A stretch of 64,000 nt of DNA from Simmondsia chinensis (lineage: Eukaryota > Streptophyta > Magnoliopsida > Caryophyllales > Simmondsiaceae), in NCBI GenBank assembly GCA_018398585.1, contig JAGTTD010000011.1, positions 34,220,164 through 34,284,163 of the forward strand, read 5' to 3'. Shown here one piece after another: positions 23,496-34,293 of the stretch (the first letter of the stretch is position 1; every line of letters begins with the position of its first letter). Made by a program: the position numbers and the translations under genes. The notes below the pieces were generated by a model. The model did not search any database, was not told where the DNA came from, and saw only the letters and a list, made by a program, of their open reading frames with translations.

Positions 23496-23855
23496 TAGGG
23501 TGTAAGTGAACCAAGCTGACTTATACAACTTCACGAGCAGAATTGTCATAAAGCTTCACTCGTTTTAAGCTTGAATCGGAGTGAAGTCTGAACCTAATGA
23601 AACTCAAGCTCGTGACTCAAAACAAACCTAAGTGAGACTACTATTATTTACTAGCATAAATATGTTTGGCTGAACCAAAATTGAGACTAATTAACAAGAC
23701 CTAAAATCACAAATTTATGTCAAAGCTCATCGAGCACTGTTCGAGCTCAACCAAGCCTAACCGAGTTAAATCGAGCTAAATTTAAATGAGTTGACCCTCA
23801 AACTTGACAAGCTTGAACTCCGCTCGATTCGACTAGCCTCAAATATGCAACCCTA
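23496..23855. mobile_element. hAT-like MITE rich in GAGCT words
   Basis: Starts TAGGGTGTAAGTGAACC and ends ...CAAATATGCAACCCTA, so the reverse complement of the right end begins TAGGGTTGCATATTTG. Inside are many CGAGCTCAA / AAGCTTGAAC words typical of this hAT MITE class. Flanking 8-mers do not match, so the TSD has decayed. Confidence 0.65.
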
Positions 23856-26189
23856 GGCGAGAGGCATGACCAGAATATGAATAACCAAGGGAAAAATTGA
23901 GAGGGGGACATGACATAATAAGAGCATGCGTTGCCGTTATGCATTTGAAATTATTGTGAATTGGTTCACGAGGCACTCCATACTTCTCTCTTTTTACTTG
24001 TTAGTTTTAGTGGGTAGGTGATTCATATTGTGAGATCATATTTTTTTGTGTTAATATCACCTTCAAAAACTCCTACTATATATAAAAGGGAGTTTAGATA
24101 TTTCATGCAATTAACTGATCACGAACATGATAACAAGTAATATACTATTGTAAGTAATATTTAATCGATAGTTAAAGTAGAGCTGAACACTAGGCGCGTG
24201 CAGCAAACTATTGTTCTTAAAACTTATTTCGTGCTTATGAAACAGTCTAGAGTGCAAGTGAAACCTTACTACAAAATGAAATGAATGTGGAGAGAACGAG
24301 TTTTTGAGAATTTAAAGATAAGAGAATGATATAAAAACCGAGTATATTTCGAGATGTCTTCCTTTGAATGTGAAAGGAAGTATTTATAAAAACTAAGTGT
24401 CCCTTCAAAGAGACCATATCATTTTCAAAAAACCGCTCCAAACAACTATCCCATGCGTCAAAACACAGCCAATTTTTATAGACTATGTATGCTTTTTATA
24501 AGCCCTATTGAAATCTATATCTTGCAGCATACCAATATAGACCGAAACGCTTAATTTTGAAAATACACAAACAAGCACAAGATATGCTTTATAAGCCTAG
24601 TAAAACGGGGCGGAGGTACGAATATGAGAGGTCACAAGTAATGATGTAACTTTTGCAGCATACTTCACTTTCAGATATGGGCAAAATTAAGAATGGGGAT
24701 CATGTCAACTACCAGAAAGGTGTGTCCTATAATTATGACTCCCCTAACTTTTACTTTATATCTCTCATGAAATTCCAAAGGTCTTTGCTCTCTTCTTCTT
24801 CTTTTGTTTCTGCTTTTTAGTACTGCAAATCTACCATCTCACACTAACAGCACTTTTATAAGCCACGATATATATCCCATTTTATTGCTTTAATCATATC
24901 GTAATTATATGTGTGAACTATACAAAGTTTATCATCTAGTATAACAAATCTAGATCTGATACTCTAATCATCATCCTCTAACCCTGTAACACTGACCTTA
25001 ATCCCTGGCACTTTCTTGGGTCTCTGCTTAAAATGTCAACTTTTGTTTCGCAAGTTTATCTTGGTACTTATTGGGTGGGAAAAAAGGATCTAGATCTAAT
25101 AAGGAAAGTATTTTAAGTCATTTAATATTATGACTCAAAAATTATGAGTTTAAATTTATAAATAACACAATTTAACTTTTACCCTAACATTAACTTCATT
25201 TAACATACCTTTACCTTCTATAATGTGATTTATCAAAAAAAAAAAAAAAAAAAGTTCTATAATGTGATTTTTGTTCCCACTTAAATATCGGTCAAATATT
25301 TGGCAATTCTTTTATAAATATAAGAATGAACGTTAAGAGCTATTCTAAAGGAAAGATCTTACTGAGTCGGCCAAAATCAGAATGAGAGGTCCATTTATTA
25401 TCTAATTAGCTAATGTAGAATGAAAACATAAATCTTGATCTTGAACATGTCAAGATTGGAGCAACGACCATAATCCACAAAAATGAGAGAAAATACTGAG
25501 GTTTGTATTGAAAATTTCTAAAATGAATGACAAATTATAGTTAAACATCATAGTTATACGCTACAAGAAAAGAAAATCCTAAATGTTAAAATTAAAAACA
25601 CGGCCCTAAACTAACCACGAACACAAAATCTACGGGCCAAATTTGGGTTAAATAGGTGGGGTTAGCAGCAAAGCAACTTCTTTTGTATAGTTCAATCCGA
25701 GAGTCTCTTTTTGAAATATAATGGGTCTTCTAATTTCTTACATATCAAAAGTTACGCTTGTTCCAAGTGGTAGACGTGGATCAATGTTCTGAGCCCACCC
25801 ATTTAGATTTTTGGCAGTACAACTATTTCATAAACTCTTTGACTACTCGCCTACATCGTTTCTAATGCTTTTGGAAAGTTATGGAATGGCTATTTTTTTG
25901 GTGTGCAGCGGGGTTAGGTGGTTTGTGTAAGTTCATTTTCATTGACTGAAAATCTTGGACGGCTGGATAGTAAAATTACCATAAACTTAAAGTCGTAAAA
26001 TTAAAATGTGAACCCCATTAATTAAAGTGGCCCCATTATTTTTGTAATTTTGCCCTTATTTGCCACAAAGTTCAAATTTTTCGGTTACTTAGTTATCAAT
26101 AAAATAAATAAATTTACTTATCGCATTTCTAACAACTATTTATTAACTTACAAATAAATACTAAAGTTTTTTTAACACTAAATTCTTTT
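23856..26189. other. AT-rich gene-free stretch
   Basis: No gene is supported. Possible LTR-like sequence occurs at 24180-24440 (64-codon minus frame, no domain). It includes the bare poly(A) insertion at 25232-25254. A diverged copy of a repeat also seen at 28690-29020 lies at about 25410-25765; shared words include AATGGGTC and ACATATCAAAA, and CTTGA..ATGTCAAGAT. Confidence 0.5.
25232..25254 (+). mobile_element. Poly(A)-only retroposon insertion with 16-bp TSD
   Basis: ATC followed by about 19 A and a G lies between two perfect copies of TTCTATAATGTGATTT (25216-25231, 25255-25270). This is an extreme 5' truncation in which only the tail of a LINE-mobilised transcript was inserted. Confidence 0.8.
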
Positions 26190-26664
26190 AAATAATTAGT
26201 GTGAGAACTCGCAGTGCAAAAGTTGGCGCACCCGTCAAAGTGGAGCCTGAGGACAATAGGAAAATGAAAAAACAATGCAGCAAAAAGTGAAACTCCCCCA
26301 AAACCAAAAGTATAAATACACCAATTGACTAATCACCTGAGGTATCGGTGATTTAGTGAAGACCTGCACCAACTTTTGATGCACTCGATGTTACATGCAA
26401 TTTCATTCAGTGTATACGGAGCTGAATCAACAGTGCCTTAATCCAAGACCCGGTTCTCAATTTAATATTTTAAAAGATATCGCTTCCAACAGATTCCTTT
26501 CCTCGAATATAATCTTATTCCGTATAGTACAAAAGACCCAGATGACCACAAAGAACACAATGATCCATGCCTTTTTCTGAAATTTTCCCTCGATATGATA
26601 CGAAAGGCATTGTCCAAATAGATCCTTGATTGTGTTCAAGACATATCCAATATATATTTATATA
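26190..26664 (-). pseudogene. L1 LINE C-terminal fragment
   Basis: The minus frame ending at 26457 encodes KFQKKAWIIVFFVVIWVFCTIRNKIIFEE, the same W/RN..F segment as in the L1 fragment at 12755-13141. The left part (26190-26340) has L1-UTR-like GCAAAAGTTGGCGCACC matching ACAAAAGTTGGCACC near 13251. The fragment is cut at its upstream side by the solo LTR beginning at 26665. Confidence 0.7.
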
Positions 26665-26867
26665 TGTTGGAAAAAAATTCACACAATTAACATAAACGGA
26701 AGCAAAAATCAACAAATCAACGAAATTCAACGCACCAAGAATTACATGGAAACCCTCTCTCAACTAGAAGGAAAAACCACGGGACCCATCGGGTACCACA
26801 ATCCACTATGAAATTAAGGACAACAATCTCTAATTATAACCTCCAATCCCACAAAATCATCAACATT

Positions 26868-27019
26868 AGTGTAACTATTGCATGGTAAGTCACTAACTTT
26901 CTCCAAGTGTAACTGTTAAATGGTGAGTCATTAACCCTATCAAAGTGTAACTGTTGCATGGTGAGCCACCAACCCTCTCAAAGTATAACGACTGCACGGC
27001 GAGTCACCAACCCACTTTA
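26868..27019. repeat. 38-bp minisatellite, 4 units
   Basis: Four 38-bp units (26868, 26906, 26944, 26982) with core GTGTAACTGTTGCATGGTGA..CACCAACCCTCTCAA. Units 2 and 3 are the most similar. They lie in the U3/R part of the solo LTR, so they could be enhancer-type repeats of the retrotransposon (inference). Confidence 0.9.
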
Positions 27020-27275
27020 ATGTAACTTTGGAAAGAGGAAGTTACAAAACTCCCATTAGCTCTCAACTATAAGTACCTCTTAATTAAGCTACTCACTCTC
27101 CCCCTACTCGGGTGCCCCCAGGACACCCCTTTAAAAAACCCTAAAGCCTCACATTTTTTCCTTTCCTTTTCCACCATCTAACCCCTCAACTTTAAGCCAG
27201 ATTTATAATTGAGTTACCTAATTATAATTGTAATTAAATTTTAATTAGATTAGGTAACTAAATTATATCAAATAT

Positions 27276-28142
27276 TTTTTTTTTTGGTAAGTCAGTGTGA
27301 AAATATCATATATGAACAAATATATATACAAGTCTACGAGGGGCATACCCCAAGCCAAGGCCCAAGGCCTACATCAATGAATCAATCCGAAGAAAGAAAT
27401 ATAAAGCTAGCGCTCAATCCCCCACTCCTGCAGAAGTTGTGAGTGACGATGAGCACCACGAAGCGTAGGAGCAGCAATGAGATGGCTGCGAACCAATACA
27501 GTGATCTCCTCAATGATGACTGCAGAAGGCCTGGACTGGGAGCGCTGGATCCTCAGGTTACGCTCGTACCAAAGGGTGTAAACCGTCGCTGAAAGACAAA
27601 AGCGGGCAAGGATCCGATCGACCCCGCGACCACGGAGTCTGGAAGCAGCCCACTGAACCGGCTCATGCCAAGGAAGCAAAGGCCATGCGAAAGAGGTGCG
27701 AGAAGACACCCTGGACCAGACAGTAGCAGAGAAGCTGCAGCTGAAGAAGAGATGGCTGTGCGACTCATCATCTGACCCACACAACACACAAGTAGCCCGA
27801 ACATCCTGCACTCGATGTCTCAGTAGCCTGTCAAACGTACAAAGCCGCTGACAAGAGGCAAGCCAGAGGATGAAGGAGTGCCTCGGAATATGCAGCTGGA
27901 ACCAGAGGAGATGGTGGATGGAGTCCTCCTCCCTCCGACTACGAATCATCTCCCAAGCCGACCTGGTGGAGAAGACCCCAGACGGGTCGCCCTTCCACTG
28001 AACACTATCAGCTACCCCCGGCCGGGGCCTGGAGTCAACAGAATCCCAGATAGGTAGCAGCTCGGCAATATCCTGTGGGAAGCGCCACTGATCACCCTGA
28101 ATAATGTCAGAAACATGAGAGCCAAGGCGATGACCACTGATC
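27276..28142 (-). mobile_element. 5'-truncated L1 LINE with 11-bp TSD
   Basis: 867 bp on the minus strand. The poly(A) tail reads as T's at 27276-27285, then a short 3' UTR (GGGGCATACCCCAAGCC on +), then the ORF end (next entry). ATATCAAATAT on each side (27265-27275, 28143-28153) is the TSD. It interrupts the solo LTR. GC content of the coding part is far above its surroundings. Confidence 0.92.
27407..28142 (-). pseudogene. L1 ORF2 C-terminus with zf-RVT domain
   Basis: An open frame of about 245 codons encoding the reverse-transcriptase zinc-binding region: W.KGDPSGVFSTRSAWEMIR, HIPRHSFILWLA..RLCTFDRLL, CVLCGSDDESHSHLFFSCSFSATVWS (zf-RVT Cys/His) and YTLWYERNLRIQ. The frame is intact to its stop, so the insertion is young. 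The polymerase and endonuclease domains are missing through 5' truncation, so it is not an independent gene. Confidence 0.88.
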
Positions 28143-28290
28143 ATATCAAATATCCTCCCAAATCATATCTAAATCAAATAAAATTAATATTAATATTAAT
28201 TTTAAGATAAATATAATATCTAACAATATAAATTACTAATTATCAACTAAGTACGGCCTTTTCTTTGGGAGTAGGTATACAAAGAGTAGC

Positions 28291-28291
<1 letters not shown>

Positions 28292-28377
<86 letters not shown>
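28292..28377. repeat. (TTA)n microsatellite, about 28 units
   Basis: Uninterrupted TTA/ATT trinucleotides for about 86 bp. Confidence 0.97.
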
Positions 28378-28689
28378 TTCTTTTTGAATTTAATAGAAGC
28401 TTTATCTTTCGGTTAATTCAAGAATGTTTGGTTTTGAATTAACAATGGGCAATCCACTTTTCTTTCATTTTTCTCATCAATATAACACATTCAATTTTTT
28501 TTTATGTTAATACCTAGTATTATAATAATCATTATACTAATATAATATTTTCTAAATTTCATGATAAAAATTTTCTACTACCAAGAAAAAAATAGGCAAC
28601 AATATAATTAGAATGATTAAGGCCTTCTCATTACATGCACAACTTATGCTGGAAAGAAGAATTATAAAAATAAAAATAAAAATGATATC

Positions 28690-29020
28690 ACATGTAACGT
28701 AAAACTTGATATTGAATATGTCAAGATCAAAACAACTCAGACTTTACCGAAAATGAGTGACAAAATACAAGGGCTTGTATTGAGAAAATTGTAAAATGAG
28801 CAAATAAAAGAAACTAAGGAGTATTATAGGAAAAACTAACAAAATCTTAAAATGCAAAATTAAAAAAATATACTCCTATGGTAGTTGTAAAATATTAAAA
28901 TGCCACTAAACTCGTCATAAAAAACTAAAATGGCTTTGCGTAGTTTGTTTCATGAGCTTCATTTTGAAATGTAATGGGTCATAACTACGTACATATCAAA
29001 ACTATGCTCTTTTCAAGTCA
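28690..29020. repeat. Diverged dispersed repeat (partner at about 25410-25765)
   Basis: Collinear short matches with 25410-25765: TTGA(T/A)..GAA(T/C)ATGTCAAGAT, AAATGAG..GACAAA, (G/T)CTTGTATTGA, TTTTGAAAT(G/A)TAATGGGTC and ACATATCAAAA. No ORF. The nature is unknown, possibly an old LTR or DNA element. Confidence 0.5.
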
Positions 29021-29157
29021 CAACTATGTTTCATTTTCTCCAGCTCAATTTTTTGGGCTTCTGATGATCCAATTGCTCGATTAACTCGTCGGTTGCTCGT
29101 CCCACATCAAGAAAATAACAACTTTACATATATACAATATAGTACTGCTGAGCTGTT

Positions 29158-29706
29158 GCCAAAAATGGCCCAAAATAAAAAAATATATTACCAAAAATAG
29201 CCCATTTCAAAAATATTTTTCCAAATGGCCTCTACGTCAGCAAATTTTAAAAATTAAATTTTTTTTTTTTTGTGTTTTGGGGTACCTGACCCTTTAAACC
29301 GTTTTTTAATTTAATTCTTAAATAGATTATTAATTATTAACTAAATTAAATATCTTAATTATATTTTTATTATCATGTTATATTTAGCTTTATAATATAC
29401 GTTTTAGTTAAACTATATATGTAATTTATAATAAAAAATTTAAATTAAGTTATTTGTTAAATATTAAACAATATTATCTATACATAATTTTTTAATTTAC
29501 TCATTATCATAGTTATATAATAATAGTTGTTAGTTTATATAATATTTAACATAAATTATTAATTTTAAAATTATTATCACAGGGAGGGACGTACCAAAAA
29601 ATCAAAATTTAAAAATTTGCTGACGTGAAGACCATTTGGGTAAATATTTTTTAAAATAGGCCGCTATATAATATATTTTTTCCGAATAGATAAACAAAAA
29701 TGGTCA
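29158..29706. mobile_element. Long-TIR foldback element (about 100-bp arms)
   Basis: Left arm: CCAAAAATGGCCCAAAATAA, ..CCAAATGGCCTCTACGTCAGCAAATTT. Right arm: inverse AAATTTGCTGACGTGAAGACCATTTGGG..ATTTTTTCCGAATAG. The AT-rich centre has no ORF. The CCAAATGG..GACGTCAGC-like pair clearly defines the inverted repeats. The superfamily is uncertain (Mutator-like is possible), with no matching TSD found. Confidence 0.8.
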
Positions 29707-30102
29707 AAAAGAGAGAAACAAAGAAGGGGTGGTGGGGGGGGGGTGAAAAGGAAAGAAGAGCAAGGAAGAAGGCTTTAGTGAAGTTGCAATGCTGGCCCTC
29801 AGCAGACAATCGACTCTCCATCATGCTTTCTTTTTTATTTATTTATTTATTTTTTTCAAAAAAATATTTTGATTTTAAAGGGAGGGAAGATCATTCAACA
29901 ACAAAGGTCTAGGTCGTTGAAAAAAATGACATTAAAGACGTGAAAGGTTAAAATCAATGTCTGCTTAAAATGAGGAACCGGGTTACCCGATAAACCCCGG
30001 CTCATGTGGCGGCGACCTAGAAACTATAGAAGTCAGTTAAGTTAAGGATTTTTCATGGCCTAAAGCAATACTCTATCGTTTTACTTGTCTCCTACTATTG
30101 AG

Positions 30103-30772
30103 TAGAGGTGGCAATTGGGTCATTTGGGTTGGGTTTGGGTCATTTCGGGTTTATAATAAACCCGGCTTAGGTCGGGCTCGAGTCGACCAATTCAGGCTCG
30201 GGTCACTTTCGGGTTTTACTTGTACGCAAGTCGGGTTGGGTCTGGGTCAAGTTATTTCGGGTTCAGGTCACTTTAATTTTGAGTGGTTTTGGATTCGGGT
30301 CTATCTTGGGGCAGGTTGTACTGGTTTCAAGTTTTCATAATTCTATTATTTAGTGCTTAATGGTATGAACCAGTTATAAAAATTTAAATTATACCGAATA
30401 ATTTATATTTTTACCAATATATTTCTTATATTCTAAATATATGTACTCAATAATATATTATGAAATTCAATTATATTTTTGACAACTAATAATTTTTAAT
30501 TTAAAGGTCTCGGGTAAATTTAGCTTTCAGGTCAGGTTGGGCTCGGGTTCGGGTTCGGGTTCATGTCAATTTAGGTCGAGTTGGTTCAGGTTAATGGTGG
30601 GCTGGGTCGGGTCAAATTGGTATCAAGTTATTTTTAGGTCAGGCAAAGTACGGATCGAGTTAGTTGCAAGTCGAGTCATTTCATTTCGGATTCAATTATT
30701 TACGACATATTTTCAGTTCAGGTCAGGTCGGTTTACAGATTTTTTAGGTCGGTTTTTCAGGACGCACCTCTG
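30103..30772. mobile_element. Non-autonomous hAT element with 8-bp TSD
   Basis: 670 bp with short TIRs TAGAGGTG / CAGAGGTG and subterminal GGGTCGGGTT-type repeats. Flanking CTATTGAG / CTATTAAG (30095-30102, 30773-30780) is an 8-bp TSD with one mismatch. Glycine-rich open frames at 30098-30340 and 30537-30779 are artefacts of the GGGT repeats. Confidence 0.85.
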
Positions 30773-32316
30773 CTATTAAGGCAAGGTCTTGGTAGGTTAC
30801 CTATGGACATATTTGTTATAGTTTCATATATAGAAATTTTGGGAATTTTGAAAAATTAAAGGCAAGGTTTGGAAACAATTAATTTCTTATTTTTATTTCT
30901 TTATTTTTCCTTTTAACTCAATCTTGAAAAAAAAAACTAAGAAGAAAGAATATAAATCAAATAATTTGTATATTTTTAAAACTAAAAATAAAAAATTGTA
31001 TCAACAAGGTCCCATGAAAGAAAATTTATAAAATAATATTATCAGAACAGTTTTGTTGAATTTTGTGATTATTTATTCACTATAATTTACGTTACTACCC
31101 TAACAATAACAATCGGTAAATTTATTGTTACTGTTTGATTTATGTTCTATATCTCTGTAACCTTTTAAGAGGCAAGGAGCCAGATGCCATTTCATTCATG
31201 TTTGGCTAATGTTTTTGGGCTTATGATTGCCTTTGCCATGAAAAAACGTAAAATGTCTTGTCTTGTCTTCAAATTTTATATTTGCAACCCTAAAAAATTT
31301 TAAGATAGTTAAAAGATGTATGAAAATTATCTCAAAAATTCAAACTTCATCCTTTAACTACAGTTTTCAAAGATAAAAACAATATCAGATAAGCTTCTTT
31401 TAGTTTCATATGTAAAGTATTTTAACTCAAACTTTTATTCAGAGTTCAAACATTCAACAAAAAACAGATGTAATGGATTTTTGCAATAGAACAAGGTATT
31501 ACAGTAACGATAATAAAACACCACTAAAATTACCAAAAGAATAAATTATGAGCTGTATTAGACTGCGATTCCCCTTTTGATGCATATCATGTGATGCATT
31601 GCAGATCAAAAAATAATCAAATAATCAGCATTTCCAACTACAATCTTTCTACTATAATATAAAGTTTAACAGCAATCTTAATGGACAGGAGTTTCTTGAT
31701 TACCATGTCAAATTTTGCAGTGCCGTATACGAAGTTGGCATATATAAGGTTTTTGTGCGAACTCTAGTGAGATTCTATTCTAAAACCAATCGTTATTCGT
31801 TGAAGTAGCTTTCTAGGTTTATATGCTTATCTCTCTCTCTCTCAGAACTCCGATTTCAGATTTCTTACTAAACTTGTACGTTAAATACTTAACTGACCAT
31901 ACTGCTAGAAGGGTTTAAGCTTTTACATTGCCAATCAAATTTCTTATCTTTCTTTTTGGATAAATAGGACGGAAGCTCAAAATGCACAAAAAATGTATGA
32001 TATAGTCTGAAAGTAGGCAACAACATAAACCGAGTAAGAGAATCCCGACACCCTCACAACTCAACAACCAGCCACAACAGAAAAAGGTCAAAACAAAATC
32101 TCAACCACAACAAAGCTTAGATTAAACAAAAGAAAGGCACCGGGATCGTTTAATTTCCTCCACATTCATATGAAACTTCAATATGGAACCAAACTTGCAT
32201 AATTCAATTATACATGAACAAGAACAAGGTTTCTACTGCACACATTCAATTACTCACACCCCAACACCAGCTTTAGCACACACAAGGACAACCACATCTC
32301 AGTTAACAAGCACACA
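30773..32316. other. Intergenic region downstream of the dirigent gene
   Basis: There is no ORF of interest. About 31025-31130 resembles the AT-rich repeat family with TAACAATAACAAT words. The last 100-300 bp before 32316 are less AT-rich and probably include the dirigent 3' UTR. Confidence 0.5.
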
Positions 32317-33459
32317 CTAGTATGAGAGATAAACAATGAACTCCAGTACAGTCTCCAGTCCATCAGTTTCATGCTGGTTTACTCCCTGAAACGTCTTGAT
32401 CGTCGCAAATCCCTTGGCGTTCACATACTTTCCAGTGCCACCCATCACTGCCAGCTGAGACTCTGACACCGCTGTCCGGTGAACCCCGAAAAAGTTAAGG
32501 CTATCGACGTACCCACCTTCATGGAACATAACAGTGAAAGCCATTGTTTGACTGGTTCCATCTTCTGAACTTGACAAATAGAACCCTTGAGCCTTACCCA
32601 CCAGGGCCGAATGGAGCTGGTGCCCTTCAGTGAGCTCGTCGTCGATGACAGTTAATGTTCCGAACATAAGCTTCTGGAGAGTGGTACCTGAAGAAAGCTG
32701 AGCACCATTAACAACAGGAAATCCAAACCCACCGACTAAGTTGTTTCCATTATTGTTCTGAGCCACATTAGGGGTGGTTCCACCAAGCCCAGTTAGGAAC
32801 GGGATGTTGTTGTTGTTGATGAATCCAGTGTTTCCGTTGTTCTGGGGAACGCCGTTGTTGGTGGGAAGGACTGCACCGTTCGGTTTAGCGAATGGAATTT
32901 GGCCACTGATTGCTGGGTTTGTCACAATGCCAGTCACTGCTTTAGCTGAAGGGTTTGACCCACCAAGTATATCATGCATGAAGAACGTTAATTCATGGTG
33001 TGCATCAGTGGCGGCACCGCCAGCACCCTTGGCAGCACCGCCAGCACCTGCGGCTGCACCTCCGGGCCCAGCGGTTGTAGGAGCGGCACCAGAGGCAGGG
33101 TTAAGGTCAGGTTCCTCTGGTGCGACTGCAGGAGCAACAGGTTCCTCTGGAGCGACTGCAGGAGCGACAGGTTCCTCTGGTGCGACTGCAGGAGTGACAG
33201 GTTCCTCTGGTGCGTCTACAGGAGCAACAGGTTCCTCTGGAGGGACTATAGGAGCCACAGGTTCCTCTGGAGCGACTACAGGAGCCACAGGTTCCTCCGG
33301 GGCAACTACAGGAGCAACAGGAGCATCCTCGTCAAGGAGACGAGCTGAGGTGGCACACGTGAAGGCGACAGCCAGGACGAGTAGGAAGATTTTGGTCTCG
33401 AATGAAAAATCAACTGACTTCAAAAACGCCATTTTTTTCTCGAAGCGCAGTTTGAGCAT
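32317..33459 (-). CDS. Dirigent protein, ESB1/DIR25-like with Pro-rich N-terminal repeats
   Basis: Intronless, 380 aa from the first ATG, or 371 aa from the ATG at 33432, which gives a canonical MAFLKS..FLLVLAVAFTCATSA signal peptide. The order, numbered from the second Met, is: signal peptide 1-30; seven 10-residue PEEPVAPxVA repeats (about 37-108); a Gly/Ala linker (111-143); and a dirigent beta-barrel domain (144-371) starting HHELTFFMHDIL, with LFGTLTVIDDELTEG-like (here LMFGTLTVIDDEL), GKAQGFYLSSSEDG and GGTGKYVNAKGFATIKT motifs. An Asn-rich loop (about 193-221) separates the first strand. ESB1-type dirigents act in the apoplast and are needed for lignin deposition in the Casparian strip (known). 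That role here is inferred. It is secreted, with no membrane anchor seen. Confidence 0.95.
   Translation of the reverse strand: MLKLRFEKKMAFLKSVDFSFETKIFLLVLAVAFTCATSARLLDEDAPVAPVVAPEEPVAPVVAPEEPVAPIVPPEEPVAPVDAPEEPVTPAVAPEEPVAPAVAPEEPVAPAVAPEEPDLNPASGAAPTTAGPGGAAAGAGGAAKGAGGAATDAHHELTFFMHDILGGSNPSAKAVTGIVTNPAISGQIPFAKPNGAVLPTNNGVPQNNGNTGFINNNNIPFLTGLGGTTPNVAQNNNGNNLVGGFGFPVVNGAQLSSGTTLQKLMFGTLTVIDDELTEGHQLHSALVGKAQGFYLSSSEDGTSQTMAFTVMFHEGGYVDSLNFFGVHRTAVSESQLAVMGGTGKYVNAKGFATIKTFQGVNQHETDGLETVLEFIVYLSY
33110..33319. repeat. 30-bp coding minisatellite, 7 units
   Basis: Seven in-frame 30-bp units starting GGTTCCTCTGG (+ strand), encoding the PEEPVAP decapeptide of the dirigent protein. Third-position and small indel-free differences show unit-level turnover. 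Copy number is likely polymorphic. Confidence 0.95.
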
Positions 33460-33527
33460 ATAGGCTGTCTGTAACTAGAGATAATTTTTCTAGCTTTGGC
33501 TGATGAACTTTGCTAAATCCTATTGCG

Positions 33528-33535
33528 TTTATATA
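33528..33535 (-). promoter_or_regulatory. TATA box of the dirigent gene
   Basis: TATATAAA on the minus strand, about 70 bp upstream of the first ATG (33459). A start site about 30 bp downstream would keep both candidate start codons in the mRNA. Confidence 0.7.
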
Positions 33536-33699
33536 CTTTGAGGAGGACTGCAAGAATGAAAATATGGAGTTGATGAGGTGGAGCAGTTGTATTATTCTCT
33601 CTTGGTGTGTTGGTTAGCTGCAGGAAACCTAAACCTCTTAGATTCATATACTGAAATGATCAAATTGCGTTTTAGGTACCAACAGAGGGATATCTAAAT

Positions 33700-34293
33700 G
33701 GATTTAAAATTAACGGGCTAAGTTGAGAATCAATCAGATTCATACAGTATAATTATAAATCCAGATTCGAGTGAACATGTACTTAAATTATTTGACCCCA
33801 ATTTGAACTCGGCTCAATAAGCCTTAAAGGGCTCAAGTTTTGAGCCGAGCTTTTATTGAGCTTTCAAACTTTTGTTCGAACTCGGTCCGTTATATGCTCG
33901 ATACTCAGCTCAAATTGGATCCTTAGTGTAATCAAGCTTAGCAAAGCTTATTATTGAGCAAAGTCGAGCTTGTTACCGGTCTGAGTTTGCTATCAAGTAG
34001 ACCTCGCTAGCGAATTGAGTTATTTGAGCTACTACTGAACCGTCATCGATCAATTATTAAACATATACTGAGCCATTAACGAGTTCTTGATAAACAATTA
34101 ATGAGATCTTAACGAGTTTTTATCGAGCTATTCATCAACGTTAACGAATCAAACATCCACTTTCCGAACATGACTTGTTAAGCTTATTAAGCTTATTTGA
34201 ACTCGGCTTGATAAGCTATTGAGCCCCAAAATGAAACGAAAAAGCTCTAACCACTTTCAAACACGAATAGTTCTTGGTTCATTTATACCCCTA
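33700..34293. mobile_element. hAT-like MITE rich in GAGCT words (right end clear)
   Basis: Dense TTGAGCT, CTCGGCTC and AAGCTTATT words, finishing with GGTTCATTTATACCCCTA, the end typical of this MITE class. The left end near 33700 is decayed and no TSD is visible. It lies in the dirigent upstream region. Confidence 0.6.

Larger units (their letters stand above)
26665..28225 (-). mobile_element. Solo LTR (minus strand) split by an L1 insertion
   Basis: On the minus strand it begins TGTTAGATATT and ends TTTTTTTCCAACA. Both sides carry ATATA (26660-26664, 28226-28230), a 5-bp TSD, though AT-rich. The U5-like region on the minus strand reads GTACCCGATGGGTCCCGTGGTTTTTCC..., copia-like. Removing the L1 and its TSD leaves about 683 bp. 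It contains the 38-bp minisatellite at 26868-27019. There is no PBS or internal region. Confidence 0.8.

Noticed and set aside
26868..27019. CRISPR array
   Set aside because: Direct 38-bp units adjoin without spacers, inside a plant LTR.
30098..30779. Gly-rich frames of 80 codons each
   Set aside because: Translations of GGGTC-type subterminal repeats of a hAT element.
32774..33463. Plus-strand frames of 229 and 117 codons over the dirigent gene
   Set aside because: They mirror the minus-strand minisatellite and dirigent coding sequence; no domain in the plus-strand translation.
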